From NCBI RefSeq assembly GCF_014649855.1, contig NZ_BMTV01000008.1, positions 1 through 64,000 on the forward strand: 64,000 bases of DNA. The letters are read 5' to 3'. The notes under the pieces were generated by a model. The model was not told where the DNA came from. It made no database searches and worked only from the letters and a program-made list of their open reading frames with translations. Below, piece after piece: positions 8,363 through 17,938 of the stretch (position 1 is its first letter; every line of letters begins with the position of its first letter). Made by a program: the position numbers and the translations under genes. Source of the DNA: Streptomyces roseolus. Lineage in GTDB: Bacteria; Actinomycetota; Actinomycetes; Streptomycetales; Streptomycetaceae.

Positions 8363-9793
8363 TCAGCCCTTCTCGGCCGCGGCCCCGACCGCCTTCTCGC
8401 GCGCCTTCTGGAGCGCGAAGCCGACGACGGCGAGGCCGAGCGTCAGCGCGCCCGTCGCGTACAGCTGGATCCGGGTGCCCTCCTCGCGGGCCATCAGGAA
8501 GAAGATCGCGGCCATGCCGGCCAGCGCCACCCAGGTCAGCACCGGGAAGGCCCACATCCTCACGACCAGCTTCTCCGGCTCCTCGCGCTCGGTGCGGCGG
8601 CGCAGCACCAGCTGGGAGGCGGCGATGAAGAACCAGACGACGAGGATGATCGCGCCGATCGTGTTCAGCAGCCAGACGAAGGCCTTGTCCGGCGACCAGT
8701 AGCTCAGCAGCACGGCGCCGAAGCCGACGACCGAGGAGAGCAGGACGGCCGGGCGCGGCACCCCGCCGTAGGTGCGGCCGAGCGCCTGCGGGCCCTGGCC
8801 GCGGCCGATCAGCGAGCGGGCCATGCGGGAGGCGCCGTAGATGTTGGCGTTCATCGCGGAGAGCAGGGCGATCAGCACGACCACGTTCATGATCTGTCCG
8901 GCGGCCGGGATGCCCAGGTGGTCGAGGGTGGCGACGTACGGGCCCTTCTCGACGACCGCCTTGTCGTCCCAGGGGACGAGGGTGACGATGACCGCCATCG
9001 AGCCGATGTAGAAGAGCGCGATGCGCCACATCGCCGTACGGACCGCCTTGGCGACGCCCTGCACGGGGTGCTCGGACTCGGCCGCCGCGATGGTGACCGT
9101 CTCCAGGCCGCCGTAGGCGAAGACGGAGGCGAGCAGACCGACGATCAGGCCCTCGGAGCCGTGCGGGAAGAAGCCGCCGTCACCCGTGAGGTTGACGGTG
9201 CCGGGGGCGTCGCTGCCGGGCAGGACGCCGACGATGGCGAGCACGCCGATGCCGAGGAAGAGGACGATCGCGCCGACCTTCAGCGCGGCGAACCAGAACT
9301 CGAACTCGCCGAAGTTCTTCACCGCGGCCAGGTTGGTGCCGCAGAAGACCAGCATGAAGAGCGCCACCCAGGCCCACTCGGGGGTGCCCGGGAACCAGCC
9401 GGTCATGATGTTGGCGGCGCCGATGCCCTCCAGGCCGACGGCGACGCAGAGCAGGAACCAGAAGGCCCAGCCGGCGGTGAAGCCGGCCCAGGGGCCGAAG
9501 GCCCGCTCGGCGTGGACGGAGAAGGAGCCGGAGGCGGGGTTGGCCGCCGACATCTCGCCGAGCATCCGCATCACCAGCATGACGAGCACGCCGGAGATCG
9601 CGTAGGCGACGACGATCGAGGGGCCGGCGGCGGCGATGCCGGCGCCGGAGCCGACGAAGAGGCCGGCGCCGATGACGCCGCCGAGGGCGATCATCGACAG
9701 ATGGCGCTGCTTGAGGCCGTGGGAGAGGCCCTCGGCGGGAGCGGCGGTGCCGTCCGCGCGGTCGGCCTGCGCGGGCGCGGTGGTCCGGGACAT
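8363..9793 (-). CDS. Amino acid permease, APC superfamily
   Basis: The 476-aa, about 12-segment membrane protein has the APC transporter hallmarks: HLSMIALGGVIGAGLFVGSG in segment 1, VVAYAISGVLVMLVMRMLGE in segment 2, and FAYGGLETVTIAAAE in segment 6. It resembles the GABA/aromatic amino acid permease branch; the substrate is unknown. ATG 9793 is preceded by AACAGGG, and TTG 9799 is a weaker alternative. It is the first of three close paralogues here (see 9910 and 12273), all on the minus strand. The 10-mer CCCACAGTCT (AGACTGTGGG on its own strand) in its upstream region recurs before the second paralogue. Confidence 0.9.
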   Translation of the reverse strand: MSRTTAPAQADRADGTAAPAEGLSHGLKQRHLSMIALGGVIGAGLFVGSGAGIAAAGPSIVVAYAISGVLVMLVMRMLGEMSAANPASGSFSVHAERAFGPWAGFTAGWAFWFLLCVAVGLEGIGAANIMTGWFPGTPEWAWVALFMLVFCGTNLAAVKNFGEFEFWFAALKVGAIVLFLGIGVLAIVGVLPGSDAPGTVNLTGDGGFFPHGSEGLIVGLLASVFAYGGLETVTIAAAESEHPVQGVAKAVRTAMWRIALFYIGSMAVIVTLVPWDDKAVVEKGPYVATLDHLGIPAAGQIMNVVVLIALLSAMNANIYGASRMARSLIGRGQGPQALGRTYGGVPRPAVLLSSVVGFGAVLLSYWSPDKAFVWLLNTIGAIILVVWFFIAASQLVLRRRTEREEPEKLVVRMWAFPVLTWVALAGMAAIFFLMAREEGTRIQLYATGALTLGLAVVGFALQKAREKAVGAAAEKG

Positions 9794-9909
9794 GGGCAAC
9801 CCTGTTCATCAGCTGAGACGGGGAGGGAAGCCCACAGTCTGGGTGCCCGCACCGCTCAGAGGGAACAGATGTCCGCTATACGGTCACGACCTTCACACAA
9901 GGTGAAGAT

Positions 9910-11322
9910 TCAGTTCCGTTTCGTCGCGGACGAGCCGGCCTCCCGCGCGGCCCGGACCTCCCGCAGCCACGCCACCAGCAGCACCGCCGCCGTCGCCCCC
10001 GCCGACCACAGCACCTGCGGCCGCGCCCCGTCGTCCGTCAGCATCAGCACCAGCACCGCGCCCATCGCGGCCAGCGCCGTCCACGTCAGCCACGGGAAGC
10101 CCCACATGCGCAGCGTCAGCGTCTCCGGCGCCTCCCGCTCGATCCTCGGCCGCAGCCGCAGCTGCGACACCGCGATCAGCGCCCACACGAAGAGCAGCAC
10201 CGCGCCGACCGCGTTGAGCATGTAGAGGAAGACGGAATCCGGCCACTTCAGATTCAGCAGTACGGAGACGAAGCCGAAGGCCACCGAGGCGAGCACCGCC
10301 CGCCGCGGCACCCCTCCCCCCGACACCTTCAGCAGCCCCTTCGGCGCCTCGCCGCGCTCGGCCAGCGAGAAGACCATCCGGGAGGAGCCGTACAGATTGG
10401 CGTTGAGCGCCGAGAGCAGCGCCACGAAGACCACCACGTTCATGATCTGGCCCGCGCCCGGCACCCCGATCGCGTCGAGCACCGCCACGTACGGCGACTC
10501 GCCCGGCACCATCGACGTCCACGGCAGCAGCGTCACGATCACCAGCATCGAGCCCACGTAGAAGAGGAGGATCCGCCACACGGCGCTGCGCACCGCGCGC
10601 GCCACGTTCCGCGCCGGGTCCTCCGACTCGGCGGCGGCGATGGTGACGACCTCCAGGCCGCCGAAGGCGAAGACCACGGCGAGCACTCCGGAGACCACCC
10701 CGGACCAGCCGTTCGGCAGGAAACCGCCCTGCCCGGTCAGGTTCGCGAGCCCCACCGGGTCCGTGTCCGGGAGCCAGCCGGCGATCGCGAGCGCGCCGAG
10801 GACCAGGAAGAGGACGATCGCGCCGACCTTCAGCGCGGCGAACCAGAACTCGAACTCGCCGAAGTTCTTCACCGCCGCCAGGTTGGCCAGGGTGAAGACG
10901 ACCATGAAGAGGAGCACCCAGCCCCACTGCGGCACCCCCGGCACCCAGCCGTGCGCGATCCGCGCCGCGCCCGTCGCCTCCACGGCGAGGACGACCACCA
11001 GCAGGAACCAGTAGAGCCATCCCACCGAGAACCCGGCCCAGCGGCCGAGGGCGCGCTCCGCGTGCACCGAGAACGCGCCGGACGCCGGCATCGCCGCCGA
11101 CATCTCGCCCAGCATCCGCATCACCAGCATCGCGAGCGCGCCCGCGATCAGGTACGAGAGCACGATGCCGGGCCCGGCGACCGCGATGCCCGCGCCCGAG
11201 CCGACGAAGAGGCCGGCGCCGATGACCCCGCCGAGCCCGAGCATCGTCAGGTGACGCTGCTTCAGGCCGTGCGAGAGCGGCTCCGGTTCGGTGAGCGGGG
11301 TGGGCGGTGCTGCGTCGCGCAT
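9910..11322 (-). CDS. Amino acid permease, APC superfamily (paralogue 2)
   Basis: The 470-aa membrane protein is collinear with its neighbour at 8363: LKQRHLTMLGLGGVIGAGLF, then LVMRMLGEMSAAMPASGAFS, NFGEFEFWFAALKVGAIVLF and FGGLEVVTIAAAESEDP. It is an amino acid/cation symporter of the APC superfamily with unknown substrate. About 110 bases separate it from paralogue 1, enough for separate promoters. TTGCGT-N18-GAGACT upstream on the minus strand (about 11391-11422) is a possible promoter; it includes the AGACTGTGGG decamer shared with paralogue 1. No strong Shine-Dalgarno precedes ATG 11322. Confidence 0.9.
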   Translation of the reverse strand: MRDAAPPTPLTEPEPLSHGLKQRHLTMLGLGGVIGAGLFVGSGAGIAVAGPGIVLSYLIAGALAMLVMRMLGEMSAAMPASGAFSVHAERALGRWAGFSVGWLYWFLLVVVLAVEATGAARIAHGWVPGVPQWGWVLLFMVVFTLANLAAVKNFGEFEFWFAALKVGAIVLFLVLGALAIAGWLPDTDPVGLANLTGQGGFLPNGWSGVVSGVLAVVFAFGGLEVVTIAAAESEDPARNVARAVRSAVWRILLFYVGSMLVIVTLLPWTSMVPGESPYVAVLDAIGVPGAGQIMNVVVFVALLSALNANLYGSSRMVFSLAERGEAPKGLLKVSGGGVPRRAVLASVAFGFVSVLLNLKWPDSVFLYMLNAVGAVLLFVWALIAVSQLRLRPRIEREAPETLTLRMWGFPWLTWTALAAMGAVLVLMLTDDGARPQVLWSAGATAAVLLVAWLREVRAAREAGSSATKRN

Positions 11323-11604
11323 GGGGGACTCGCGGCTCTGGGAGAAGGGGAGGTGCGGGGTGGAGCTGGTGAGGCTTTATGGAGACCCCACAGTCTCGCC
11401 GTTGACACGCCCTTGACGCAAAAGGGACCAGAAGTTGTCTTTCGCCAGTGACAAGCGTCACGTGGTGTGTGCTGCCCTCCCGGTCCTTTGTCGGAATCCC
11501 ATGAAGCCCCGGCCCGAGGCTTTGTCGGCGGCTGACGGTGATCGGCCGTTCACCGCTGGCATAGCGTCAACGTGTCCTGACCCCCTCACCCTCGCGGAGT
11601 ACCG

Positions 11605-12198
11605 ATGAGCACCGCCGCCGCCCCCGTCCGCACCCTCCGTGCGGGCACCGTCCTGGCCGACCTCCTCCCTGCGAGCCGCGTCCGCGACGTCGCCCTCGTC
11701 GTCGGCGGCGCCGCCCTCACCGGTCTGGCCGCCCAGCTCTCCGTCCCGGTCCCCGGCTCGCCGGTCCCGGTCTCCGGCCAGACCTTCGCCGCCCTGCTCG
11801 TCGGCACCGCCCTCGGCGCCCGCCGCGGCTTCCTCTCCCTCGCCCTCTACGCCGTCGTCGGCATGGCGGGCGTCCCCTGGTTCGCGGAGGCCAAGTCCGG
11901 CTACGCGATGCCCTCCTTCGGCTACGTCCTCGGCATGCTGCTCGCCGCCACCGTCGTCGGCGCCCTCGCCCGCCGCGGCGCCGACCGCTCGGTCCTGCGC
12001 ACCGCCGGCACCATGGTCCTCGGCTCCGCGATCATCTACGCGGTCGGCGTGCCCTACCTGGCCCTCGCCACCGGCATGAGCCTCGGCCAGGCGGTCGCCG
12101 CCGGCCTGACGCCCTTCCTCATCGGCGACGCCCTCAAGGCCGCCCTCGCCATGGGCGCCCTCCCGGCCGCCTGGAAGCTCGCCGGCCGCAAGGGCTGA
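11605..12198 (+). CDS. bioY: Biotin transporter BioY
   Basis: The 197-aa membrane protein has the BioY family features: SVPVPGSPVPVSGQTFAALL, GTALGARRGFLSLALY, GMAGVPWFAEAKSGYAM and FLIGDALKAALA, with about six hydrophobic segments. BioY is the substrate-binding S component of the biotin ECF transporter and can import biotin alone. No bioM/bioN energising genes are next to it. It sits alone on the plus strand between APC permeases read in the other direction and has its own terminator. Confidence 0.93.
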   Translation: MSTAAAPVRTLRAGTVLADLLPASRVRDVALVVGGAALTGLAAQLSVPVPGSPVPVSGQTFAALLVGTALGARRGFLSLALYAVVGMAGVPWFAEAKSGYAMPSFGYVLGMLLAATVVGALARRGADRSVLRTAGTMVLGSAIIYAVGVPYLALATGMSLGQAVAAGLTPFLIGDALKAALAMGALPAAWKLAGRKG

Positions 12199-12220
12199 CG
12201 CCCGGAGCCGTGCGCACGCG

Positions 12221-12256
12221 AAGGGCCCGCCGCTCCAGCAGGAGCGGCGGGCCCTT
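12221..12256. terminator. Bidirectional terminator after bioY
   Basis: A perfect 16-bp stem (12221-12236 with 12241-12256), AGCA loop, and TTT following on the + strand, between convergent genes. Confidence 0.88.
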
Positions 12257-12272
12257 TCCCGTACGGGTGCGA

Positions 12273-13706
12273 CTAGGTGCGGGAGGTCTTCCCGACCCGC
12301 TCGCGGACCACCGCGATCGCCAGCACCAGGGCGGCCACGAGCAGCGAGAGCACGACCTGCTCCCGGGCGCTGCCGCCGTCGTAGATCATGTAGCCGAGGA
12401 CGAAGACGATCATGCCGATCGTCGCCCAGGTCAGGTACGGGAAGAGCCACATCCGCACCACCAGCTTCTCCGGCGACTCGCGCAGGATGATCCCGCGCAT
12501 CCGCAGCTGGGTCACGCAGATGACCAGCCAGACGAAGAGCGCCACCGCGCCGGAGGAGTTCAGCAGGAAGGCGAAGACGGTGTCGGGCCACTCGTAGTTG
12601 AAGAAGACCGCGACGAAGCCGAAGACCACCGAGGAGAGGATCGCCGCGCGCGGCACGCCCCGCTTGTCGACCTTGGCGAAGGCCTTGGGCGCGTCGCCCC
12701 GCTGCCCCAGCGAGAAGGCCATCCGGGAGGCCGTGTAGAGGCCCGAGTTGAGGCAGGACAGCACGGCGGTCAGGACGATCACGTTCATGATCTGGCCGGC
12801 CGCGGGGATGCCGATGGAGTCGAGGGCGGCGACGTACGAGCCCTTCTCCACGATCGACGGGTCGTTCCACGGCAGGAGCGTCAGGACCACGAAGATCGAG
12901 CCCAGGTAGAAGACGCCGATCCGCCAGATCACGCTGTTGGTCGCCTTGGTCACGGCCCGCTGCGGATCCTCCGACTCACCGGCCGCGAGGGTCACGATCT
13001 CGCTGCCCATGAAGGAGAAGACCACCATCAGCACACCGGTGAGGATCGCGCCCGCGCCCATCGGGAGGAACCCGCCCGCGTCGGTGAGGTGCGCGAAGCC
13101 CGCGCCCGGGTTGTCCGAGCCCGGCAGCACGCCGAAGACCGCGAGGAGGCCGATCGCCACGAAGGCGCCGATGGCGACGACCTTGATGCCGGCGAACCAG
13201 AACTCGAACTCGCCGTACGAGGCCACCGAGGCCAGGTTGGTCGCGGTGAGCACCACCATCACGATGAGGGCCCAGGCCCACTGCGGCACCGCGGGGACCC
13301 AGCTCTCCAGGATGACCGCACCCGCGGTCGCCTCGACGGCCAGGACGACCACCCAGAAGAACCAGTACAGCCAGCCGATGGTGAAACCGGCCCAGCGGCC
13401 GAGCGCCTGGTCGGCGTAGGCGGAGAAGGAGCCGGAGGACGGTCGCGCGGCGGCCATCTCGCCCAGCATGCGCATCACGAACACGACCATGGCGCCGACG
13501 AGGGCGTAGGAGAGGAGGATCGCGGGGCCGGCGGCGGCGATGCCGGAGCCGGAACCGACGAAGAGGCCGGCGCCGATGACGCCGCCGATCGCGATCATCG
13601 ACAGATGGCGGTTCTTGAGCCCGGCCTTGAGGCCGTCGGACTGCGGGGTCTCACCGGGGTCGCCGGTGCTGCCGCCTTCCTTGGCGAGGGTCGGCTGCGT
13701 GTTCAT
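12273..13706 (-). CDS. Amino acid permease, APC superfamily (paralogue 3)
   Basis: The 477-aa transporter is collinear with the two permeases at 8363 and 9910 but more divergent (HLSMIAIGGVIGAGLFVGSG, FSFMGSEIVTLAAGESEDP, LNSSGAVALFVWLVICVTQL). It again fits the GABA/amino acid permease branch. ATG 13706 is chosen because GAAGGAAGC lies just upstream; the frame stays open a further 70 codons, but that part (SGSRSEPPPHPKEAF) does not look like protein. It lacks the AGACTGTGGG element of the other two, so control probably differs. Confidence 0.9.
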   Translation of the reverse strand: MNTQPTLAKEGGSTGDPGETPQSDGLKAGLKNRHLSMIAIGGVIGAGLFVGSGSGIAAAGPAILLSYALVGAMVVFVMRMLGEMAAARPSSGSFSAYADQALGRWAGFTIGWLYWFFWVVVLAVEATAGAVILESWVPAVPQWAWALIVMVVLTATNLASVASYGEFEFWFAGIKVVAIGAFVAIGLLAVFGVLPGSDNPGAGFAHLTDAGGFLPMGAGAILTGVLMVVFSFMGSEIVTLAAGESEDPQRAVTKATNSVIWRIGVFYLGSIFVVLTLLPWNDPSIVEKGSYVAALDSIGIPAAGQIMNVIVLTAVLSCLNSGLYTASRMAFSLGQRGDAPKAFAKVDKRGVPRAAILSSVVFGFVAVFFNYEWPDTVFAFLLNSSGAVALFVWLVICVTQLRMRGIILRESPEKLVVRMWLFPYLTWATIGMIVFVLGYMIYDGGSAREQVVLSLLVAALVLAIAVVRERVGKTSRT

Positions 13707-13924
13707 GAACGCTTCCTTCGGGTGTGGGGGCGGCTCGGATCGCGAGCCTGAGACATGAAACCCGGCGACCGGCCGGTACGGAAGCTTCGACTCCGGATCG
13801 TGATTCAGGACATATGCGGGCCATAAGGTCCAGACCAAGAGGGGCGAAAGTCCGTGACCCGCCGGGACCGAGGTCCCGACCCCGCTGACCCCTGCCCCGT
13901 CCCGGCCGTGCCACACTCGAAGCC

Positions 13925-14413
13925 ATGCGCGTCTACATCGGTTCCGACCACGCCGGCTACGAACTCAAGACCCACCTCGTGGAGTGGCTCACGGCCCACG
14001 GCCACGAGCCCGTCGACTGCGGTCCCCACGTCTACGACGCCCTCGACGACTACCCGCCGTTCTGCCTGCGCGCCGCCGAGAAGACGGCCGCCGACGCGGA
14101 CAGCCTCGGCATCGTCATCGGCGGCTCCGGCAACGGCGAGCAGATCGCCGCCAACAAGGTCAAGGGCGTCCGTGCCGCCCTCGCCTGGAGCGAGCAGACC
14201 GCCGCCCTCGGCCGCGAGCACAACAACGCCAACGTGGTCGCGGTCGGCGCCCGCATGCACACCGAGGAGGAGGCGACCAAGTTCGTCGAGATCTTCCTCT
14301 CCACCCCGTACTCCGGCGACGAGCGCCACACCCGCCGCATCGAGATGCTGAGCGCGTACGAGACCGAGGGCGTCATGCCCCCGATCCCGGCCCACCACCC
14401 GCAGCAGGGCTGA
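13925..14413 (+). CDS. rpiB: Ribose-5-phosphate isomerase B
   Basis: The 162-aa enzyme interconverts ribose-5-phosphate and ribulose-5-phosphate in the pentose phosphate pathway. RpiB marks are MRVYIGSDHAGYELK at the start, GIVIGGSGNGEQIAANKVKG and REHNNANVVAVGAR. The Cys common at the active site of E. coli RpiB is replaced by Ser in GGSGNG, as is usual in actinobacteria. A -10-like CACACT ends about 8 nt before ATG 13925 and no Shine-Dalgarno is seen, so the mRNA may be leaderless. The glycosylase gene follows by 91 bases in the same direction. Confidence 0.93.
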   Translation: MRVYIGSDHAGYELKTHLVEWLTAHGHEPVDCGPHVYDALDDYPPFCLRAAEKTAADADSLGIVIGGSGNGEQIAANKVKGVRAALAWSEQTAALGREHNNANVVAVGARMHTEEEATKFVEIFLSTPYSGDERHTRRIEMLSAYETEGVMPPIPAHHPQQG

Positions 14414-14504
14414 GCCCACCGCCGCGGGACCGAGCCCACCCGCCCGTGCCGCCGGCCGCGCCCGGCGGCACGGGCGCGCCGTTCCGTCACCCAGGAGAAC
14501 CGCC

Positions 14505-15311
14505 GTGCCCGAAGGGCATACGATCCACCGCCTCGCCCGGGACCACCGGGAGCGCTTCGGCGGCCGGCCCGTCCGCGCGAGCAGCCCCCAGGGCAAGTTC
14601 TCCGACTCCGCCGCCCTCCTCGACGGCTCCGTCCTGGAGACCGCCGAGGCGCACGGCAAGCACCTCTTCCTCGGCTTCCCGCGCGACGAGTGGATCCACG
14701 TCCACCTCGGCCTCTTCGGCAAGGTGAACTTCGGCGACGCCCCCGCGCCCCCGCCCACCGACACGGTCCGGCTGCGGCTCGCGAACCCGGAGTCGTACGT
14801 CGACCTCCGCGGCCCCACCACCTGCGCGCTCGTCACCGACGCCGAGAAGCGGGCGGTCCACGCCCGCCTCGGCCCGGACCCGCTGCGGGACGGCGACGAC
14901 CCCGACAAGGCGTGGCGCCGCGTCGCCGGGTCCCGCACCACGATCGCCGCCCTGCTCATGGACCAGAAGGTCATCGCGGGCGTCGGCAACGTCTACCGCG
15001 CCGAGGTCCTCTTCCGCCACGGCATCGACCCGTACCGCCCGGGCAAGGACCTGACGGCGGGGGAGTGGACCGCGATCTGGGACGACCTGGCCGCCCTCAT
15101 GCGCGAGGGCGTCCGGAACAACCGCATCGACACGGTCCGCCCGGAACACACCCCCGAGGCGATGAACCGCCCCCCGAGGGTCGACGACCACGGCGGCGAG
15201 GTCTACGTCTACCGCCGGGCGAACCTCCCCTGCCACCTCTGCGGCACCCCGGTCCGCACGGCCGAGCTGGCGGCGAGGAACCTCTTCTGGTGCCCCACCT
15301 GCCAGCCCTAG
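14505..15311 (+). CDS. Fpg/Nei family DNA glycosylase-AP lyase
   Basis: The 268-aa base-excision repair enzyme starts PEGHTIHRLA. Pro2 and Glu3 are the catalytic N terminus of the Fpg/Nei family, and the H in PEGH is typical of the Nei branch rather than Fpg. The conserved Lys lies in HGKHLFL, the helix-two-turn-helix includes QKVIAGVGNVYRAEVLF, and the C-terminal zinc finger is CHLC...CPTC, here ending almost at the stop. GTG 14505 has AGGAG at 14493-14497. It is probably cotranscribed with rpiB. It most likely removes oxidised pyrimidines (mycobacterial Nei2-like). Confidence 0.9.
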   Translation: MPEGHTIHRLARDHRERFGGRPVRASSPQGKFSDSAALLDGSVLETAEAHGKHLFLGFPRDEWIHVHLGLFGKVNFGDAPAPPPTDTVRLRLANPESYVDLRGPTTCALVTDAEKRAVHARLGPDPLRDGDDPDKAWRRVAGSRTTIAALLMDQKVIAGVGNVYRAEVLFRHGIDPYRPGKDLTAGEWTAIWDDLAALMREGVRNNRIDTVRPEHTPEAMNRPPRVDDHGGEVYVYRRANLPCHLCGTPVRTAELAARNLFWCPTCQP

Positions 15312-15318
15312 GACGACC

Positions 15319-16548
15319 CTAGAACCCGTGCGGCAACCAGGGCGCGACCTGGGACCCGAAGGCGAGCGACGCCTCCGCGAGCGCCCCGCCCCGCAGCTCG
15401 CCGACCCGCCCGGCGAGGGCGAGCGCCGCCAGCGACGTACCGCCCAGGTACACCGCCCCCAGCTCCCGCACCGACAGCGCGAGATCGGCCGCGTCCGACG
15501 TCCGCGTGCAGGTCGCCCCCTTCGCGTCCCCCGACAGCCGCCACCGCCCCGCGTTCCACGGGCAGAACGCGTCCTCGACCTCGAACACCACGTCCACCGG
15601 CGCCTGGTACGTCCGTGCCTCCAGCGTCGCCCCCACGTCCACGAGCCGCGCGAACAGCTGCTCCCGCACGGTCGGTTCGCAGCGCCGGACGTCGGAGACC
15701 AGGTGCAGCCACGCCGAGTCCACCGGCGCGCTGTTCACCCGCACCTTCGTCGTCAGGTCGACCGAGCAGAGGTACCGCCACAGCGCCGCCTCCGCCACCG
15801 GGTCGAGCCCGTACAGCTCGTGCACCGTCACCGCGCCGTCCGCGCCGGCCCAGCCCCAGTCCGCCTTGATCGCGTAGAGGGCGTACCCGACGAGCTCCCC
15901 GTCCCGCTCCGCGAGCACGCACAGCCGCGGCGAGGCGCCCTCCCGCGACCCCGGCGGATCGAGCAGCGGCAGCCGCTCCCAGCCGGGCCGGCGGGCCAGC
16001 ATCCCGGGCCGGCGCGGCACCATCCGCGCGTACACCGCCTCCACCGCCGCCGAGGCCTCCGCGAGCGGCACCATCCGCAGCCCCACCGCGTCCGTCCCGG
16101 CCGGCACGTCGAGCCGCACCCGGGTGGTGTCGACGACGGCCCGCTGCGTCCAGCTCGCCGCCGCGTACCCGAACCGGCCGTAGATCGCCGCCTCCGAGGC
16201 GGTCAGCACGGCCAGCGGCTCGCCCAGCTCCCGGACGTCGTCGAGCTGCCGGCGCATCATCGAGGTCAGGATCCCGCGCCGCCGGTGCGTTCCGGCCACG
16301 CTCACCATCGTCACGCCCGCCGCCGGCACCGACGCCCCGCCGGGCACGGTCACCCGGAACGAGAACGCCCCCGCCGTCGCCACCGGCCCGCCGCCGTCCC
16401 ACACCCCCAGCGAGCGCCCGCACTCGGTGAGGTCCCGCCACAGCGCCCGCGCCTCCGGCTCCTCCGGCACGCCCCCGAAGGCGAGCTCCAGCGTCCCGAA
16501 CCAGCGATCCCACTCCGAAGGGTCGAGCACCCGCGTCTCAGTCGTCAT
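15319..16548 (-). CDS. Eis-like GNAT N-acetyltransferase
   Basis: The 409-aa protein has the Eis architecture: an N-terminal GNAT domain with the acetyl-CoA loop VAGTHRRRGIL, a second GNAT-like region and a C-terminal SCP2-like domain. It ends in Phe (LPHGF), as in M. tuberculosis Eis, where the C-terminal carboxylate takes part in catalysis. The Eis-type YGRFGYA segment supplies the conserved Tyr. Eis acetylates amines including aminoglycosides and lysines; the substrate here is unknown. ATG 16548 is the natural start. It is divergent from the phosphatase gene across a ~100-base region that includes a short GGGGGTACCCC palindrome near 16606-16617. Confidence 0.85.
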   Translation of the reverse strand: MTTETRVLDPSEWDRWFGTLELAFGGVPEEPEARALWRDLTECGRSLGVWDGGGPVATAGAFSFRVTVPGGASVPAAGVTMVSVAGTHRRRGILTSMMRRQLDDVRELGEPLAVLTASEAAIYGRFGYAAASWTQRAVVDTTRVRLDVPAGTDAVGLRMVPLAEASAAVEAVYARMVPRRPGMLARRPGWERLPLLDPPGSREGASPRLCVLAERDGELVGYALYAIKADWGWAGADGAVTVHELYGLDPVAEAALWRYLCSVDLTTKVRVNSAPVDSAWLHLVSDVRRCEPTVREQLFARLVDVGATLEARTYQAPVDVVFEVEDAFCPWNAGRWRLSGDAKGATCTRTSDAADLALSVRELGAVYLGGTSLAALALAGRVGELRGGALAEASLAFGSQVAPWLPHGF

Positions 16549-16654
16549 ATGCCATCGATATCAGCGGCCTCCGCCCGGGGCGACCCGATTTCACGCACCT
16601 TGTCACGGGGGTACCCCTGCACGGGACCGGCCGGGGTGGATAGGGTCCAGGCCA

Positions 16655-17800
16655 ATGGGCACCGGCACGGGAATCGACACGTACGCGGCCCGGCTGCGCA
16701 GGCGCGCCCGCCGGGCCCGCGTCGCGCTGCGCCGGACCGGGGTCGACTACTTCCGCGGCGGCGCCTCCGACCGCCTCGCCCTCGCCGGACTGCTCCTCAC
16801 CATCCCCGCCATCGTCTGCGGCACCGTCCTCGACCCGGTCTGGTGCGCGCCGACCGCCCTCGTCCTGCCGATCGTGGCCGGCGGGCTGCTGCTGCGCCCC
16901 GCCAGCCTCCTCGGCCTGTACGCGGCGTCCGCCGGCGGCCTGATCGTCGAGTCCGCCGTCCTCGGCCCGTACGGCGAGGGGCCCGCCCGCGTCACCCCCG
17001 GCACCGTCCTGGTGGTCGCCGCCTGCGGCCTCTTCGGGCTGCTCATCGCCCAGTTCCGGGCCCGCGTCGGGGTGCCCTGGCGGCGCGGCGGCACCATGCT
17101 CTTCGACCTGCGCGAACGGCTCCGGGTGCAGAGCGCGCTGCCCCGGCTGCCGCGCGGCTGGCACCGTGAGATGGCGCTCCGCCCGGCCGGCGGCCAGTCC
17201 TTCTCCGGCGACTTCGTCGTCGCCGCCCGCACCCACGGCGGCCGCACCCTGGAGGTCGTCCTCACCGACGTCTCCGGCAAGGGCATGGACGCGGCCTCCC
17301 GCTCCCTGCTGCTCTCCGGTGCCTTCGGCGGGCTCCTCGGCTCGCTCCCGCCGCACGGCTTCCTGCCCGCCGCCAACGGCTACCTGCTGCGGCAGAACTG
17401 GGACGAGGGCTTCGCCACCTCCATCCACCTCGTCCTCGACCTGGACTCCGGCGACTACGAGCTCTTCTCCGCCGGCCACCTCCCCGCCCTCCAGCTGCAC
17501 TCCGGCACCGGCCGCTGGGAGGAGAAGGACGGCGACGGACCCCTCCTCGGCGTCTACGACGGCGCGGAGTTCCACCCGGTCAAGGGAACCCTGCGGCAGG
17601 GCGACGTCCTGATGCTCTTCACCGACGGACTGGTCGAGGCCGCCGACCGCGACCTCGCGGAGGGCATCGACCGCCTCACCGGCGAGGCCGACCGCTGCGT
17701 TCCGGCCGGTTTCGAGGGCGTCGCCTGGCACCTCATCGAGGCGGTGGCCAAGGACGTCAACGACGACCGCGCCCTCCTCATCATCTCCCGCCCGGCCTGA
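16655..17800 (+). CDS. Membrane-anchored PP2C/SpoIIE-type protein serine phosphatase
   Basis: The 381-aa protein has an N-terminal block of about four hydrophobic segments (residues ~40-140) and a C-terminal SpoIIE/RsbU phosphatase domain. Metal-binding acidic motifs are FSGDFVVA, LTDVSGKGMDAA, FTDGLVEA and NDDRALLII. Such proteins dephosphorylate anti-anti-sigma factors; Streptomyces have dozens, and the partner is not nearby. ATG 16655 lies 8 nt after a TAGGGT -10 box (16641-16646), suggesting a leaderless transcript. No PAS/GAF sensor is present, so the membrane part is the only possible input domain. Confidence 0.88.
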   Translation: MGTGTGIDTYAARLRRRARRARVALRRTGVDYFRGGASDRLALAGLLLTIPAIVCGTVLDPVWCAPTALVLPIVAGGLLLRPASLLGLYAASAGGLIVESAVLGPYGEGPARVTPGTVLVVAACGLFGLLIAQFRARVGVPWRRGGTMLFDLRERLRVQSALPRLPRGWHREMALRPAGGQSFSGDFVVAARTHGGRTLEVVLTDVSGKGMDAASRSLLLSGAFGGLLGSLPPHGFLPAANGYLLRQNWDEGFATSIHLVLDLDSGDYELFSAGHLPALQLHSGTGRWEEKDGDGPLLGVYDGAEFHPVKGTLRQGDVLMLFTDGLVEAADRDLAEGIDRLTGEADRCVPAGFEGVAWHLIEAVAKDVNDDRALLIISRPA

Positions 17801-17938
17801 ACCTTCCGGCTCCGCCCGGCGTCCCACGATTCGTCACCCGCCGTTGAGGGCACCGGGGTTGGTGGCACGATAGAGGCGCGGGGGTGTCCGGATATACACC
17901 CCGGGGCCAGGCCGGACCGACCTAGGGTGTGATCAGTT

